Below are positions 25,977 through 37,300 of a DNA stretch of 64,000 bases, in pieces. A model generated the notes under the pieces. That model ran no database searches. It saw nothing but the letters and a program-made list of their open reading frames with translations, and was not told where the DNA came from. This DNA comes from Amblyornis subalaris (lineage: Eukaryota > Chordata > Aves > Passeriformes > Ptilonorhynchidae): contig JACAXG010000002.1 in the NCBI GenBank assembly GCA_018881555.1, forward strand, positions 25,445,786-25,509,785. Direction: 5' to 3'. Each line of letters opens with the position of its first letter. Within the stretch, counting starts at the first letter, position 1. The translations under genes and the position numbers were made by a program.

Positions 25977-26709
25977 GAAAGCCTTGGAACAATTCTTTCA
26001 CTTTTCAAATGTTTTTCAAAAAGTGTCAAGATGTATTGAGCCCTAAGGCAACAGCCTAAAAGCTCATCTAAGTTGTACGTGGAGAAAAGAGGAAAAATAC
26101 CACAGGTTTAAACCATGATTTACAGTAATATGAATGAAAGCTGATTCTGGCAGAACTCCATCTACTTAATGAAAAAACTTGTTGAAGAGGAAAAAAAAAA
26201 GTCTGAAAAAAAGACTGATAGAAGATTAGCAAGAACTAGCATGAACATGATTACAGCATTTGTATATCTATCAGTGAACACCATCTGATTAGTAAGAAAT
26301 ATTTTGTTTCCAGTTTTTTTAATTGCACTATTCCCATTTCAAATCTGCAAAGCTATGACTATCTGCCAGTTCCTTGTAGATGTCACAGTACATAAAAATC
26401 TTGGACTGGATTCGAAACCTTACAGTGTTATTCAGAGAAAGCATCTGTGCATGGCGGTGTAACAGAAAATATGAAGAGAGCAATAGGGAAAGCAGACCCA
26501 AAGGGACACCAATAAACACTTCGCTTCTCAGGTCCTTGTAACTCTATCAGTGTTTGCCTCTAGCCCAGCATCTCACTTCTGAACACTCCTTGAATACAAA
26601 GAAAGCATGCAAGGAAATCAGTTATTTGATTATCTCTTCTTTTGTATCATTCCTTCTGAGGCTCAAGCCTCTGCTTAAAAAGGCAAATAGCAACACTATA
26701 TCCTCAAAG
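25977..26709. other. Unique non-coding DNA, no gene seen
   Basis: Moderately AT-rich sequence between the GGAA array and an old CR1 fragment. A ten-base A run occurs near 26191-26200. No coding or RNA feature is recognised. Confidence 0.45.
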
Positions 26710-26900
26710 GCATAGAAATAAGAGCTGAAAAGCCATCTCTTACATCACTTAACACAGACCCTGCCAAGAAGAATTGCTCCCTACAGTACATTCACAAGTG
26801 TTTCCTACTATCCAGCTCTAAATGACTGAAGTGATCGGGCTTCCGTTGTCTCCCTGGGGAGGTTTCACCACAGCCTATTCAAGCATGCTATTTGGAGAGC
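26710..26900 (-). mobile_element. Old CR1 LINE fragment, antisense
   Basis: Read on the plus strand this carries the inverted 3' region of an older CR1 family. Landmarks are 'catagaaataagagctgaaa' (inverted tail), 'ctgccaagaagaattgctcc' and 'ctacagtacattcacaagtg', then 'aatgactgaagtgatcggg' with 'tctccctggggaggtt'. The order matches the reversed CR1 consensus as I remember it. Divergence is high and the left edge is approximate. Confidence 0.65.
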
Positions 26901-29127
26901 AAGAGACAGTGATTTCATTGTGTATCACATCTCAGGGTTTCTGCAGAGAGGTTGGCTCCATGCTGCACCTGGAGCACTCTGAAACATTCTGATGACGCAG
27001 TGGCGAAATTTCCTGTTCACTTGTCATCGTGAACCTGACGGGCAACACTACCGTGAGCCAAAGTGCAAGTGAGCCAAATTCCTAGTCAGCTCAGCTTGAA
27101 ATAGATTCCATGCTAGGATATGACCCTCAAGTGAAAACATCTTGCGACTTTGCCTGGCTTCAATTCATGTCCCTTGGAAGTCCATGGACAAGGGAGAAAG
27201 CTCTTTTGGTAATCTGTCTGGGACAGTGACTAGCAGATTGTGTATACTGATTATTATAGGTAAATAATAACAATAATATTAATAATAACAACAACAAAAG
27301 TTGTCAGAAGTCGATCTGTGCAGTTCTTCCAATAAATTGACATGATATATGCCTGAGGTCAGGGCCAGGAAATGCCTAACTCCCTGCTTATGAAAGAGAT
27401 GCAATTAGGGTATTACTTGTTTTCGAGAGATTGAGTTACACATTGTGATACAAGGCCTGATTTTATCTAACCCTTCTTATCTTCTGGGGTAACTCAACTG
27501 ACTCCTGTGGGGCTTTCCTTGACTAATATCAGTGCAGTGGAGCAATAGTACCTTCATTTGTAAGGCATGAATGTTTGGTAGCATACAGAGTGCCTGTAGC
27601 ATTCCATTCTGAGAAACAGTACAGATGTCAGTAGTATGCTGGCACCAGAAATTACCACAGTGGTATAAAATATTTGAAACCACTAAGTGGCTCATCTTTC
27701 TTCCATTGGATTAAATATGGTCTAAAAAAATTCTCTTTGTAATTTATTAAAGCTGCTACTTTTTCCCAGACAGATAAAAAGAATCTTAGCTTAATAGCAT
27801 ATTTTGTTATTCTACTGGGGGTTTATAGGGAAGTACCTTTACGGAACATGGCACAGGGAGAAGACATTACTTAGAGGTTATTTATTTGTTCTTCTTCTGG
27901 AATCAACCTCCCTGAACTCCCGATAATGGTTTCTAAAACCTTTCTATAGTTCCAAGGATGTAATGCTTAGAATTTTCAGATACTCCTTCCTAGTGCTGAT
28001 GTAACACTGGAGTCACACTTGCTGCGGCCTTCTGCATTTGTTAGAAGCACGTATTTTCAGAAGAGTTTAGTGCTGGCATAGTTCTGTTTCCTGTGACATA
28101 AATGAAGATATCCTGCGAACTTCAACAGCAGCAGATAGAGGTAAATGCTGAGCACAAAGTCTCACCTTTGGTGACTTGCCCCTGCCACAGCTAACTTTTA
28201 GGAAAGCCAACATCACAGCAAGTGTGTTGGCTGTTTTCAAACTACTTTGCTCCTTTCATTTGTACATAAGATCTATAAATAAATGTATGCATTTTGGTTT
28301 CAATAAGCTCTATTCATAATGACACTATTCTTAAATAGCAGGAATTCACTATAGTAATATAATGAATTCTTTTCTGTGTGTTGTTTGCAAGTTGATTAAG
28401 TGCAATCACAGTGGCTTAGTTCAGAATTCTTTCTTTATGGAATACATTTTAAAATAAAANAAAACACAGTCACCCGTGAAGGACTTCATAAAATGTCCAG
28501 GCTGTGAAAGGCAGTCAGCAATCTGTGCAAGTCACGTTCAAAACCTTTGTTTGACAAACTTTCCCAGAAGAGTGGCAAAATGTTAAATAGCAACTGTACA
28601 TGGAATTAGAAAATGAACAGAATCAGCTGACCTGAGAAAGATCTGAACTTGTAGTTCTTCCCACAGCCAACTGTATCGTACAATTTTTTTCAGAAACGTT
28701 ATGCCTGATAAAATCTCCCAGGCTCTGAATATTTACTGCTCAGTCATTTATTCTCCTTTTTAATAAACAGGTCAGGGGAGATATTTGTGAACATGGCATA
28801 TTTTTTTCCAAAATCATCAGGCAGCCAATATTTTTCAGTACAATAGCCTACTTGTCTTGGGCAACTTTTTCATTCTGAACAAGGGCATGAATGTTTCAAG
28901 ATTAGAAAGACAAATGACTTATTTATGTTTATCCCTCTTTTTGTCGTAGCATTTTTCTAAATACTCTTTCATTCCATTCAGCTATCCTTACCTTCACTAG
29001 CTGTTGTAGATAGTCTGGCTTGTGCATGAATTAGTCTAGTTTTATTAAAGAATATCAGACTCTGAGGGTCCCACTACAGTAATAAGACCACCTAAGTGAA
29101 CAGTTGCTTGCTTGCTTCTCTTTGCAG
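26901..29127. other. Unique non-coding DNA, no gene seen
   Basis: Mixed-composition sequence. A short AAT/AAC-rich patch at 27261-27298 is a degenerate trinucleotide repeat. No gene, RNA or named repeat is seen. Confidence 0.45.
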
Positions 29128-29222
29128 GATAATACACTGCAAAGATATGGTTACAGTCTCTTGGGTGATATACTCAAAGCTGCCCACAAATTATCTACTT
29201 ACAGCAGGCAAGACCCTCATAG
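29128..29222 (+). other. Candidate internal exon (weak)
   Basis: This 95-base stretch is preceded by a pyrimidine-rich tract ending in an acceptor (ttgcttctctttgcag, AG at 29126-29127). It is followed by a donor-like AG|GTATTT (GT at 29223-29224). One frame is open throughout, entering at phase 0 and leaving after two bases of a codon. The encoded 31 residues resemble no family I recognise. Such pseudo-exons are common by chance in vertebrate introns, so this is an exon candidate only. The frame remains open for about 200 bases beyond the donor. Confidence 0.12.
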
Positions 29223-29891
29223 GTATTTGAACTTCTTTAGCATTAGTTCAAACACTAATCTGTATTTCTATACTCATAAAAGTCTGCCTGTTTCAAGCCT
29301 CAAGATTTCATTGACTCTTCTAAGGACATTAGAAATATTTCTGTCCTCTTGTTATTTGCATTACTTTTGGCAATTCTTAGTGTGCCTGTGCTTCCTCTGT
29401 CACCCATATGACTTCTATATGATCCCATGATCCACCGGAATGCAGCAGTGCCTGTGATGTGCTGGTGGAGATGAGAATGCAAGAGCAGGAAACACGGCTG
29501 TTGCAGGACACTGCAAACACTCCTGGGCGTATTGGCTAGTGCTGTGCTGGGATGCAACGTCAAAGTTAAGGATTTAGTTATTCTTAATGACTTCCTCCTG
29601 GAACAAGGACTCAGAGAACCTTAGATGGAATGATCAGCTCTTTACTTTGCCCTGAGCAACACTGGACTTGATTCATAAATGCTGTTGTGGAACAGGCACT
29701 CCAGAACAGGGACCAAAATAGGCTCAGATCCAACATCCTAGCAAGACCAATAAAACCACTCAATATTTATGCCATTGTGCCTAATTTCAAGAGGTAGTCA
29801 TGCAAACATGTGAGATTACATAAAAAAGGAAACTTCCAACTTTTGAAGAGTAAAGTCTTCGCAGACAGCATGCAGATAATTTAAAGATAGC
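29223..29891. other. Unique non-coding DNA, no gene seen
   Basis: Continuation of the open frame from the candidate exon to about 29430, then unremarkable sequence up to the LTR. No recognised feature. Confidence 0.4.
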
Positions 29892-30426
29892 TGTCCTGGT
29901 TTGGGCTGGGATAGAGTTAATTTTCTTCCTAATAGTTGGTCCAATGGTGTATTTTGGATTTAGGATCAGAATAATGTTGATAACACACCGATGTTTTAGT
30001 TGTTGCTGAGCAGTGCTTACACAGAGTCAAGGAGATTTCAGCTTATACTGCCAGTGAGAAGGCTGAGGTTGCACAAGAAGCTGGGAGGGGACACAGCCAG
30101 GACAGCTGACCCTTACTGGCCGAAGGGATATTCCATATCATCTGGCACCATGCTCCGCATATAGAGCTTGTGGATGCTGGCCAGGCAGTGGCTGCTGCTG
30201 CTCAGGGACTGGCTGGGCGTCAATCAGCTGGCAATGAACAATTGTGTTGTGCATCATTTGTTTTGTATATTCTTCTATCATTATTATTATTTTCCATTCC
30301 TTTTCTGTCTTGTTAAACTGTCTTTATCTGAACCCAGGAGTTTTACCTTTTTTCCAATTCTATCCCCCACCTCACTGCAGGGAGTGAGTGAATGTGCTCA
30401 GCTGCCTGCTAGGTTAAACCACAATA
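29892..30426 (+). mobile_element. Solo LTR of an avian endogenous retrovirus, 535 bp
   Basis: The element starts with tgtcctggtttgggctgg and ends near ggttaaaccacaata, which I recognise as the ends of a common avian ERV LTR whose usual 3' terminus is ...CCACGACA. Flanking bases ATAGC (29887-29891) and ATAGT (30427-30431) match at four of five positions and look like a decayed target-site duplication. A TATA-like word (catatagag) lies near 30159-30167 and a late 'ttaaactgtctttatctga' region near 30312. No primer-binding site, gag, pol or env follows, so this is a solo LTR left by recombination. The terminal CA is mutated. Confidence 0.88.
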
Positions 30427-30854
30427 ATAGTGTATTGTAGGCAAATACAGAGCAAATACATACTACATCTTTAAAAAGATCTTTAAAAGACCAGAAGAAA
30501 TCTGATAGGATGCCAACAGATTGAAGAAGATCTCAGTGTGCTAAGCAAAGATCATAGCTCTGGAAGATTAAATGGAATTCCCCAAAAAGGGGGAATTTTG
30601 AGAAATTACTTGCAAAAGACGTGGACATGCACGATAAATAATTTTTCAAACATGTTAGGAAAAGGCATCTTGCCAAAGAATCTGTAGGGCAAAAGATTAT
30701 TTAGTCATGAAGGGCCAAACAACATCCTCTTTAAGAAGACTAGTGCAAAATTACATTTCTGCTACAGCATCTTGGGAATGTTTCTACACTAGGAACCTTC
30801 TTTGTACAGGATGCAGAAGATTACTTGCTTCAAATTGGTGCTAGAAGCTATGTG
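30427..30854. other. Non-coding DNA, possibly degraded LINE
   Basis: No gene is seen. The stretch directly precedes an old CR1 fragment and may be its more degraded upstream part, but I cannot match it. It contains an 8-bp inverted repeat, aattcccc (30576-30583) and ggggaatt (30590-30597), with a 6-base loop. Confidence 0.35.
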
Positions 30855-31441
30855 AAACTGCAGGAAGACCTTGTCATAGTAACTGGCAGGTGAAATTCAA
30901 CACAGAAAAATGCAAACTACACTCCTTACACCTACTAGGATAGGTTCCAAGTTACTGCTACCATTGAGGAATAAAGTATTTGTCTTGTAATAAATAGATA
31001 AGTGAAATCACCATCTTACTGCTCAGTACTGTTCTACTGAAACCTTTTTCTTTGTTCTGGCCTTTTTATCTCAGAAAAGACATAGAGGAGAGGAACAAGG
31101 ATGATTAGCAGTGTGGAGTGGCTTCAACACAAGACCCAAATAGTCTAGAAGCACTCTTATACCTGAAAAAGGAATGACTGACGGCCTTACAACAGATGTC
31201 ATAAAGGACACAGAGCTCAGGATGATGGTTGAAAGGTTCTTCCAGTACAGGAACTCGAAGGTGTCAAGTAAAGGCACAGCTTCCAAAACAAACAAAAGGA
31301 AATATTGTTTCACATTACACATAGTTGAGCCGTGGATTTCCTTGAAACAGGATGTTGTGGGCAATCAAAGTTTATATAGGTTCAAAAACAATTGGACAAA
31401 ATTAAGAAAATTAGAAAATTCTCTTACGGTTTATTAAATGT
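30855..31441 (+). mobile_element. Old CR1 LINE fragment, sense
   Basis: Landmarks appear in the correct order for the older CR1 family: 'actggcaggtgaaattcaa' and 'aaaatgcaaact' near 30882-30915, then after a gap 'ggaactcgaaggtgtcaagt' near 31250. Further on come 'caaaacaaacaaaaggaaat', 'ttgaaacaggatgttgtggg' and 'ttcaaaaacaattggaca', ending at 'ttattaaatg'. This covers the 3' end of the reverse transcriptase region and the 3' UTR. It carries internal deletions and is heavily diverged. It lies between two younger LTR insertions. Confidence 0.75.
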
Positions 31442-33088
31442 AAAAATGCAACCTCTCCTTTGACATCAAGTCACTGGAAGCTAGGAGAACATCGTGGGGA
31501 TGTACCACTCCATACTTATTTTGTTCTTATACTTTCCCTACACACCTACTGATCGCTGTCAAAGGCCAGGGCAAGGCAGGCCATTGATTTGATTTGATTT
31601 GATGTGATTTGATCCCTACTTTCTTATTGCTTTTTGNGGCAGTCTGAGTGCATAGAAGATCTTCCCCCATGCTACTGCTGGGACAGCAGTTTAGTTGCAG
31701 CAACTGGTTTTCAAGGCTCTCTCCCCTCACTGCTCAAAGTGAAGAATTTCCTTTGCCTGTTAACAACAGGCTGGAGTCTAAACACAGCCGAGGAGGGTGC
31801 TCCCTCCTTCTGCCCCATCGCCCTGCTGCTGTTTGACACAACACACCTGTGTCAGTGGAGGAGATTTGGAAGACAAATAGAATGGAGAAGGGGTGTTCAT
31901 TTTTCAGTAGCTTAACAGAGAGAGACCAAAATAAATGGAACTGGATTCAAATATTGCTCTAGGGCTATAGAAATCTTATAGAGATGGTGATATAATGTTG
32001 ATCTAGTGGTCTCTACAGTGTCAGTAGTATTTTACACAGCTATTGTTTTATGACTAAAACCAGTTAGATTTTCATTAATTCATTTTTTATGTCTAAAAAG
32101 CCCCTTAGAGGGTCCTGTGAAGCCGAGTGCATGTGCTTTTTCAACCTGTTGTGATATCTGAGTTTCTACAGCAGACTGTCACTGGATTTTCCTAAACCTC
32201 CTTTTTTTCCACTCTGATGAGAAAGAGACAGGTTAATTGCAATCAGTTACTCAGCTGGTCAGCTTTTCATCTAGTCATACCAAACTGGCTGGCTGGAAGC
32301 CAGGAAGGCTGGCTGTTACACTAAGCCAAAACATCGGACCCATCTTAAAATACCTGAACCAAATGTTGGAAGCATCCAGTCTCTGCTTGCAAGCCTTAGG
32401 AATCAGAACGTGGAGAGCAGAGTCCATGCACAAGCATCAGCCCTTGCTCTCTGGTGTGGAAGGAGGTCAGCTCCTGACACAGACACAGACATCCCTTTTA
32501 GAGAATCTGGGCTAGGGAAAGCATTTGGGAGGAAAGTGGTACAACTATGCAATCCATATAGTCAGAGAGGAAAGACGAAGAAAAGGAATGGCCTTGAATA
32601 GAGTGACTGGATGTAAATTTATATTTCCTTTCTAATCCAAGGGAATTAAGAATTTTTATTTGTGTTGCTTTTCTCACAAAGCTGGTATTTTCACTTACGG
32701 CTGTAAAAGAGATCTGCCAGAGGTGGGCCCCTCTGGAAATCTGTCTGGACTGGTGTCTACATGGAAAGGAGGGTGGATAGAAACCCACTGCCAGAAAACC
32801 TCCAATGACTGACGTCTTTCCTAACAGTCAACAGGCTTGAATCATGCAAGAAATACTGAATGTAGATACATGATGACACCACAGCTATCCAAACCACACA
32901 GCCAACAAAATAACTGTCCACCACGAAAGAGAAGAGAAAAGGGGCAGTTTTCTCTTGTGTTTTGTGCATTAACACTCTGCAGAGCACATGGTAGGCTGAG
33001 ATTATGGTAGAAAATTTGCTGGTTTTCCTTCTATTCCTTCTGCAGCCTTTCAACTACTGTGTCTCACCATTATTCAAGACTAGACTTC
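31442..33088. other. Unique non-coding DNA, no gene seen
   Basis: Sequence between the old CR1 and the second LTR. It contains the GATTT array listed separately. Several short open frames between 31634 and 33053 overlap on both strands and show no domain. Confidence 0.45.
31586..31613 (+). repeat. Short (GATTT)n array
   Basis: Five and a half pentamer units, the fourth altered to GATGT. It is a small microsatellite with no implied function. Confidence 0.9.
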
Positions 33089-34314
33089 TGTCATGGTTTG
33101 ACCCAGTGTGAGACAAACTTGATTGGTTAAAAACAGGTAAAGGACAGTTCTATGAGCCACTTAGTGTTCCTGTGACATCTCTGTGAAAGGAATGTTGTAA
33201 AAACCACCCAGGAAGTAAGGGTCACTTCCTCACTTCCTCTCTTGCTCCCTGGCTCTCTGCTGACCCACGAGAGGGAGAGGCTTCCCCCCCACCCCCAGGC
33301 CAGGGGCCCATGGCCCGGGAGGCCGGCGGGGGCTGCCAGCCTAACCCCTCACCGGTCCTATGCCGTTTGGACCTGAGAGGAGCTGGTCTATCACCATCTG
33401 GACCAAGGCCAAACAGAGAAGCAGCTAAGCTAAGCCGAGCCAAGCTACGCAGAGAGAGAGAGAGACGAGATTTTGCCGGAGAAGAAAAGCACTCCCTTTT
33501 GAAGCTAGAGAGAAAGGAAAGCAGTCACGTGAAGGACTAAATATGGAGACCAGCAGCCAAACGGAAGAGAAGACAAGGAGTGGCAGGAAGTGCCAGGGAA
33601 GCCATCTTTACCAGCATCGGAATCCATCTTTTTCTGTGAGCTGTGCTGTGTGATCTGCAATAATGCCAAACTAAATATATCTTTAAATCACAATTTAGAC
33701 GTGGGGGAGTTTGAAAATTCGACAGCCTAAAATAAGAACATTTTTATGTTGTGTGCAGATGAAATTTGCAGCCTTTGCAGCCTTTGGAGATTATGAGTAA
33801 AGCAGGAGCCTGTACCTGAGTGCCTTTAGGCTGGAATGACTTACTCTTAAAATGTTTACCCCCAACAGACTTTTCTTGTGACCCACAAACTGTGGAGTGT
33901 ATTGTGGGAGAGAGGATACACCACTGCAAAAACCAGGGCGAGCTGTGGTGTTTCTGGAAGGTTTGGAACCACGCTGAAGATACTTCTTAGAGAACTGTCT
34001 TCCGTGGGATGGATCCCACTACACTACAGAAATAACTTTCTTTATCCCATAAAGTGGCAATAAGAATTCTTAATCATAAGATCAGAATTTCCTATTTATG
34101 TCGTTTATGTGATCAGTGAGAAGGATTGGAATGTATGGGGGGAGAATGATATTTGTACATTAATATTTTTATTATTTTTCATTCTTTCTATTCTTAGTAG
34201 AGTTAGTAAATAATTTAATCATTTTTCAAGTTTGCAGCCTGTTTTTGCTGTCTCCTCTCCTCTGAAGAATATAGCGTGGGGATCTAGAGTTTGCCTCCAG
34301 GTTAACCCTTGACA
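33089..34314 (+). mobile_element. Long solo LTR of an avian endogenous retrovirus, 1,226 bp
   Basis: The element begins TGTCATGGTTTGACCC and ends GGTTAACCCTTGACA, so its ends form the inverted pair TGTCA/TGACA. Flanks ACTTC (33084-33088) and ACTCC (34315-34319) match at four of five bases, consistent with a 5-bp target-site duplication. A TATA-like tgtaaaaacc lies at 33196-33205, a CpG- and GC-richer segment follows at 33280-33480 with a short GA run, and an AT-rich 3' part follows. A frame open at 33310-33540 is within the LTR and is not supported as a gene. No retroviral coding region is attached, so this is a solo LTR. It is a different family from the LTR at 29892. Confidence 0.88.
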
Positions 34315-37300
34315 ACTCCTTTCACTGTATTATTGGTACTTTAATATAGATTTTTTGTTACATGGGTGTACAGCTTCTAGGATTATGAGGACTGTTCATG
34401 AAGGAAACAAATAATAGAACTATAGGTAGAAAAATTAATTATAAACTAGTTTGTTAATTAAATAATCTCAGTGCATTCTGTAGTGATGAATGTGATTTTA
34501 TGGGAAAATGCCATCTTGGAAATGTAGCACTATGTATTAAATGAGGTAATGCAAGTAAGGGGACAGAGACGGAAAGAGACTGAATATCTTCTTGAACACT
34601 TATAGGGTCTGATTCTACAGTTGAAAAGTAATTGCATGTTAGAAGGAAAATACCCGTTACTTTTTCATTCAAGCAATTCACAAGAGGGATATGTAGCCAA
34701 TGAAGACATTTCAATGTGAGTAGAATGTTTACAGAAAAAGTGATATTCCCTTACTTGATTTGCAAACACCCTCATTTAAAATTCTCTGACATCCAGTATT
34801 AACAGATTGGGCTTGATCACAGTAATCAGCTCAGTTATAAAAGGCTTCTGCTAATGCTAATGGTACAGAAGCTGCTGCTCTCAGCAGGCAAACAGAAAAC
34901 CAGAGCATGAAAGAGGAATGATACGGAAATACAGCCTGGGTGATCATAGCTAATAGCAAAAATGTCTGACTTCAACCAAAGTTTTAAGGGAAGAAACTTT
35001 CTACCAGCACAAATAGCAGTGGTGCAGATGGACCATATCTAATAGGTCTAACTGCAGAAAATTATTTTGATGCATCCACGCACGCCTGACAGTTCTGCAA
35101 TGGAAATTCTTAGACACATGTATAAGAAACAGAGAACATGATTCCTCTCCAGCAACACAGTGAAATAAACCCAGATCAGACTTTAGACATGCTTAGGTCT
35201 AAAGAAAGTAGGAAGCTGATTCTCTGATGGACCAAGCACTTTCATTTACAATCTTTTTCCATTCTTGAAAATGTGTTAGTGAGCACTGCAGAGCACACTG
35301 AGCATGAATGTTGTTGGTACAATAGCCCTGGAAGAGAGAAACAAAACCCAAATAACTTCATTTGCCTTGGCTCTGCCAGTGTGTGCACTCAGAGCTCTAC
35401 AAGAAGCAAGACTTTCTGCTACATTGACAAATATCAGCTTTATTGAAGTTCTCATACTGTGGAAAGTGTACCAGCTAAAGCTTTGGGGATAGATTTCTCT
35501 CTTCTTTTGAGGGGAGCTTGGGGACATAACATATTGAACAGCCTTAAAAATCAAAATAAAATGTTGCAAACATTTACTGTGGCATGTCAGTGGAAAGTTG
35601 CTGAGCTGGTTTTACTCTGTGAAAATTATTCTGATTTTCCTGAAAGAAGCAGAAAAGTGTTTTCCTGTTATGGAGAGCTGTGACTGCTTTACAGCACACC
35701 TCCAAAAGCCTATCTACTGTACTCACTTACAATGCAGCCCAGGTCACCTCCTACACGTCGTGGGAGAACAGACAAGTATTTATTCTTCTTGCACTTGCTT
35801 AAAGTAGAGGAAATGGTACAATTTCATCAAGCTTTTATTTTTTTTTCAGTGTGTATCAGATCAAAAAATAGACCCAGACCTTACTTTAAATGGATTTGTG
35901 TGTCAGCTTCTAACTTCCAGCAGTGATGTTAGTTGCAAAGCAGATTAAAAAATTGAAAAAGCAGTAGGTGAACAGGAGTTCATACAAAGAAGGATGGGAA
36001 AATATCCAAGCAAGCGGCATCAGCAAGAGAGTTTATAATTTAATTAAATTATGAAAAGAGTAATGGGTCAAGTGATGAAAACAACAATACAGCCTTTCAA
36101 GGCAATAAGGATTAGAGAAGCCATCTTCCAACTCACAAAAAAATCAGTCCTTCATTCTGGTAACACAAGAGCAATTGTAAATTCTGTTGATTAAGTTAGC
36201 ATGCAATGAAATATTAGATTTGCTCTAAGATCTGCAATGCANACTTTAGCAGGCCACAAGCACACAGCAAATATTCTGAATAATTTTATGCCCATAGGAT
36301 GCCTATGGAGCACAAGTGTGAGTTGAGGTCATCATACAAAAAATGAATTATGGAAATGTTAGGATTGTCCAAAAGTTTCATTTTTCTTGATCTTTTTATG
36401 GCATTATGATACAGACTGTCAAATTTAACACGCAGGCCAATAATTGCTGTACAGACACCACATAAGCAAAACCACCCCTGATTTCTAATGGCATCTCAGA
36501 CTGAGCCCACCCTGTAGCTCTTCCTTCCCTGCCTCTTACCTTGTTTTCCCCTTCATACCCCATGGGCTAAAGAATTCAGTTCCTGATTGTCCTATACAGA
36601 GTTTTAGGGGTACATTTTCTTTTGATACTCAAAATATTTTTCCTTTTTCTGAGTTGCTTTACACCTGTTGTTTGATTTGCTTTATACAGCTAAATTTCTT
36701 CACATCACAACAGCTTTGGAGAAAGTAGGCAAGAAGAAAGTATGTGAATTTTTAGTATACATGCAGCAGCGTTCCCTCATCTGAGGTTTTAAACTCGCTT
36801 AAGTGTCACAGCCCTCTTCTGATGCCTTTTCTTTTCAAAAAGCTGCCAGAGGTCCAGAGATTCATTGGAATTTTATAATATTATACTGCTCATAGTAATA
36901 ATCCTATTGCAATTTATGATTAACAGAATTACTCAGATATTTAGTTAATAAGCTTTTAGTCACTTACTTTGCCTGTTAGCAAGATGGAGTTGACTTCCAG
37001 ATCACTGAGACATTTGTGTTGCTTCCTGTTTCATTTCTTCATCTCTTTGGCACCACTTGTTTTGCTCAGGAGTTCAAAATCACTCATAAAACATAAGCAA
37101 TTGCCAGCAGTTTGTATATGAGGTAGTAATAATAATACCATAGAATGATGATTTTGAGCTCGGAAACTCTCTAATTTTAGAAGAAAGCAGCAGGATAGAT
37201 CTAATTAGAGTGCACCAAAAGAGGAAAGTTATAAAAAATCTAAGAGAAAATGTCTTTTCCTAGACCACTCTGACACGAAATCTGGGATTTAATTAAGGAA

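Noticed and set aside
25628..26059. Gly-Arg-Lys-Glu and Leu-Pro-Ser-Phe repeat proteins
   Set aside because: They are translations of the GGAA microsatellite and of N bases.
33222..33540. Arg-rich open frames on both strands
   Set aside because: They lie entirely within the GC-richer part of the solo LTR and have no independent support.
29892..34314. A provirus with these two LTRs at its ends
   Set aside because: The two LTRs belong to different families, and the DNA between them holds an old CR1 and unique sequence, with no retroviral coding region.
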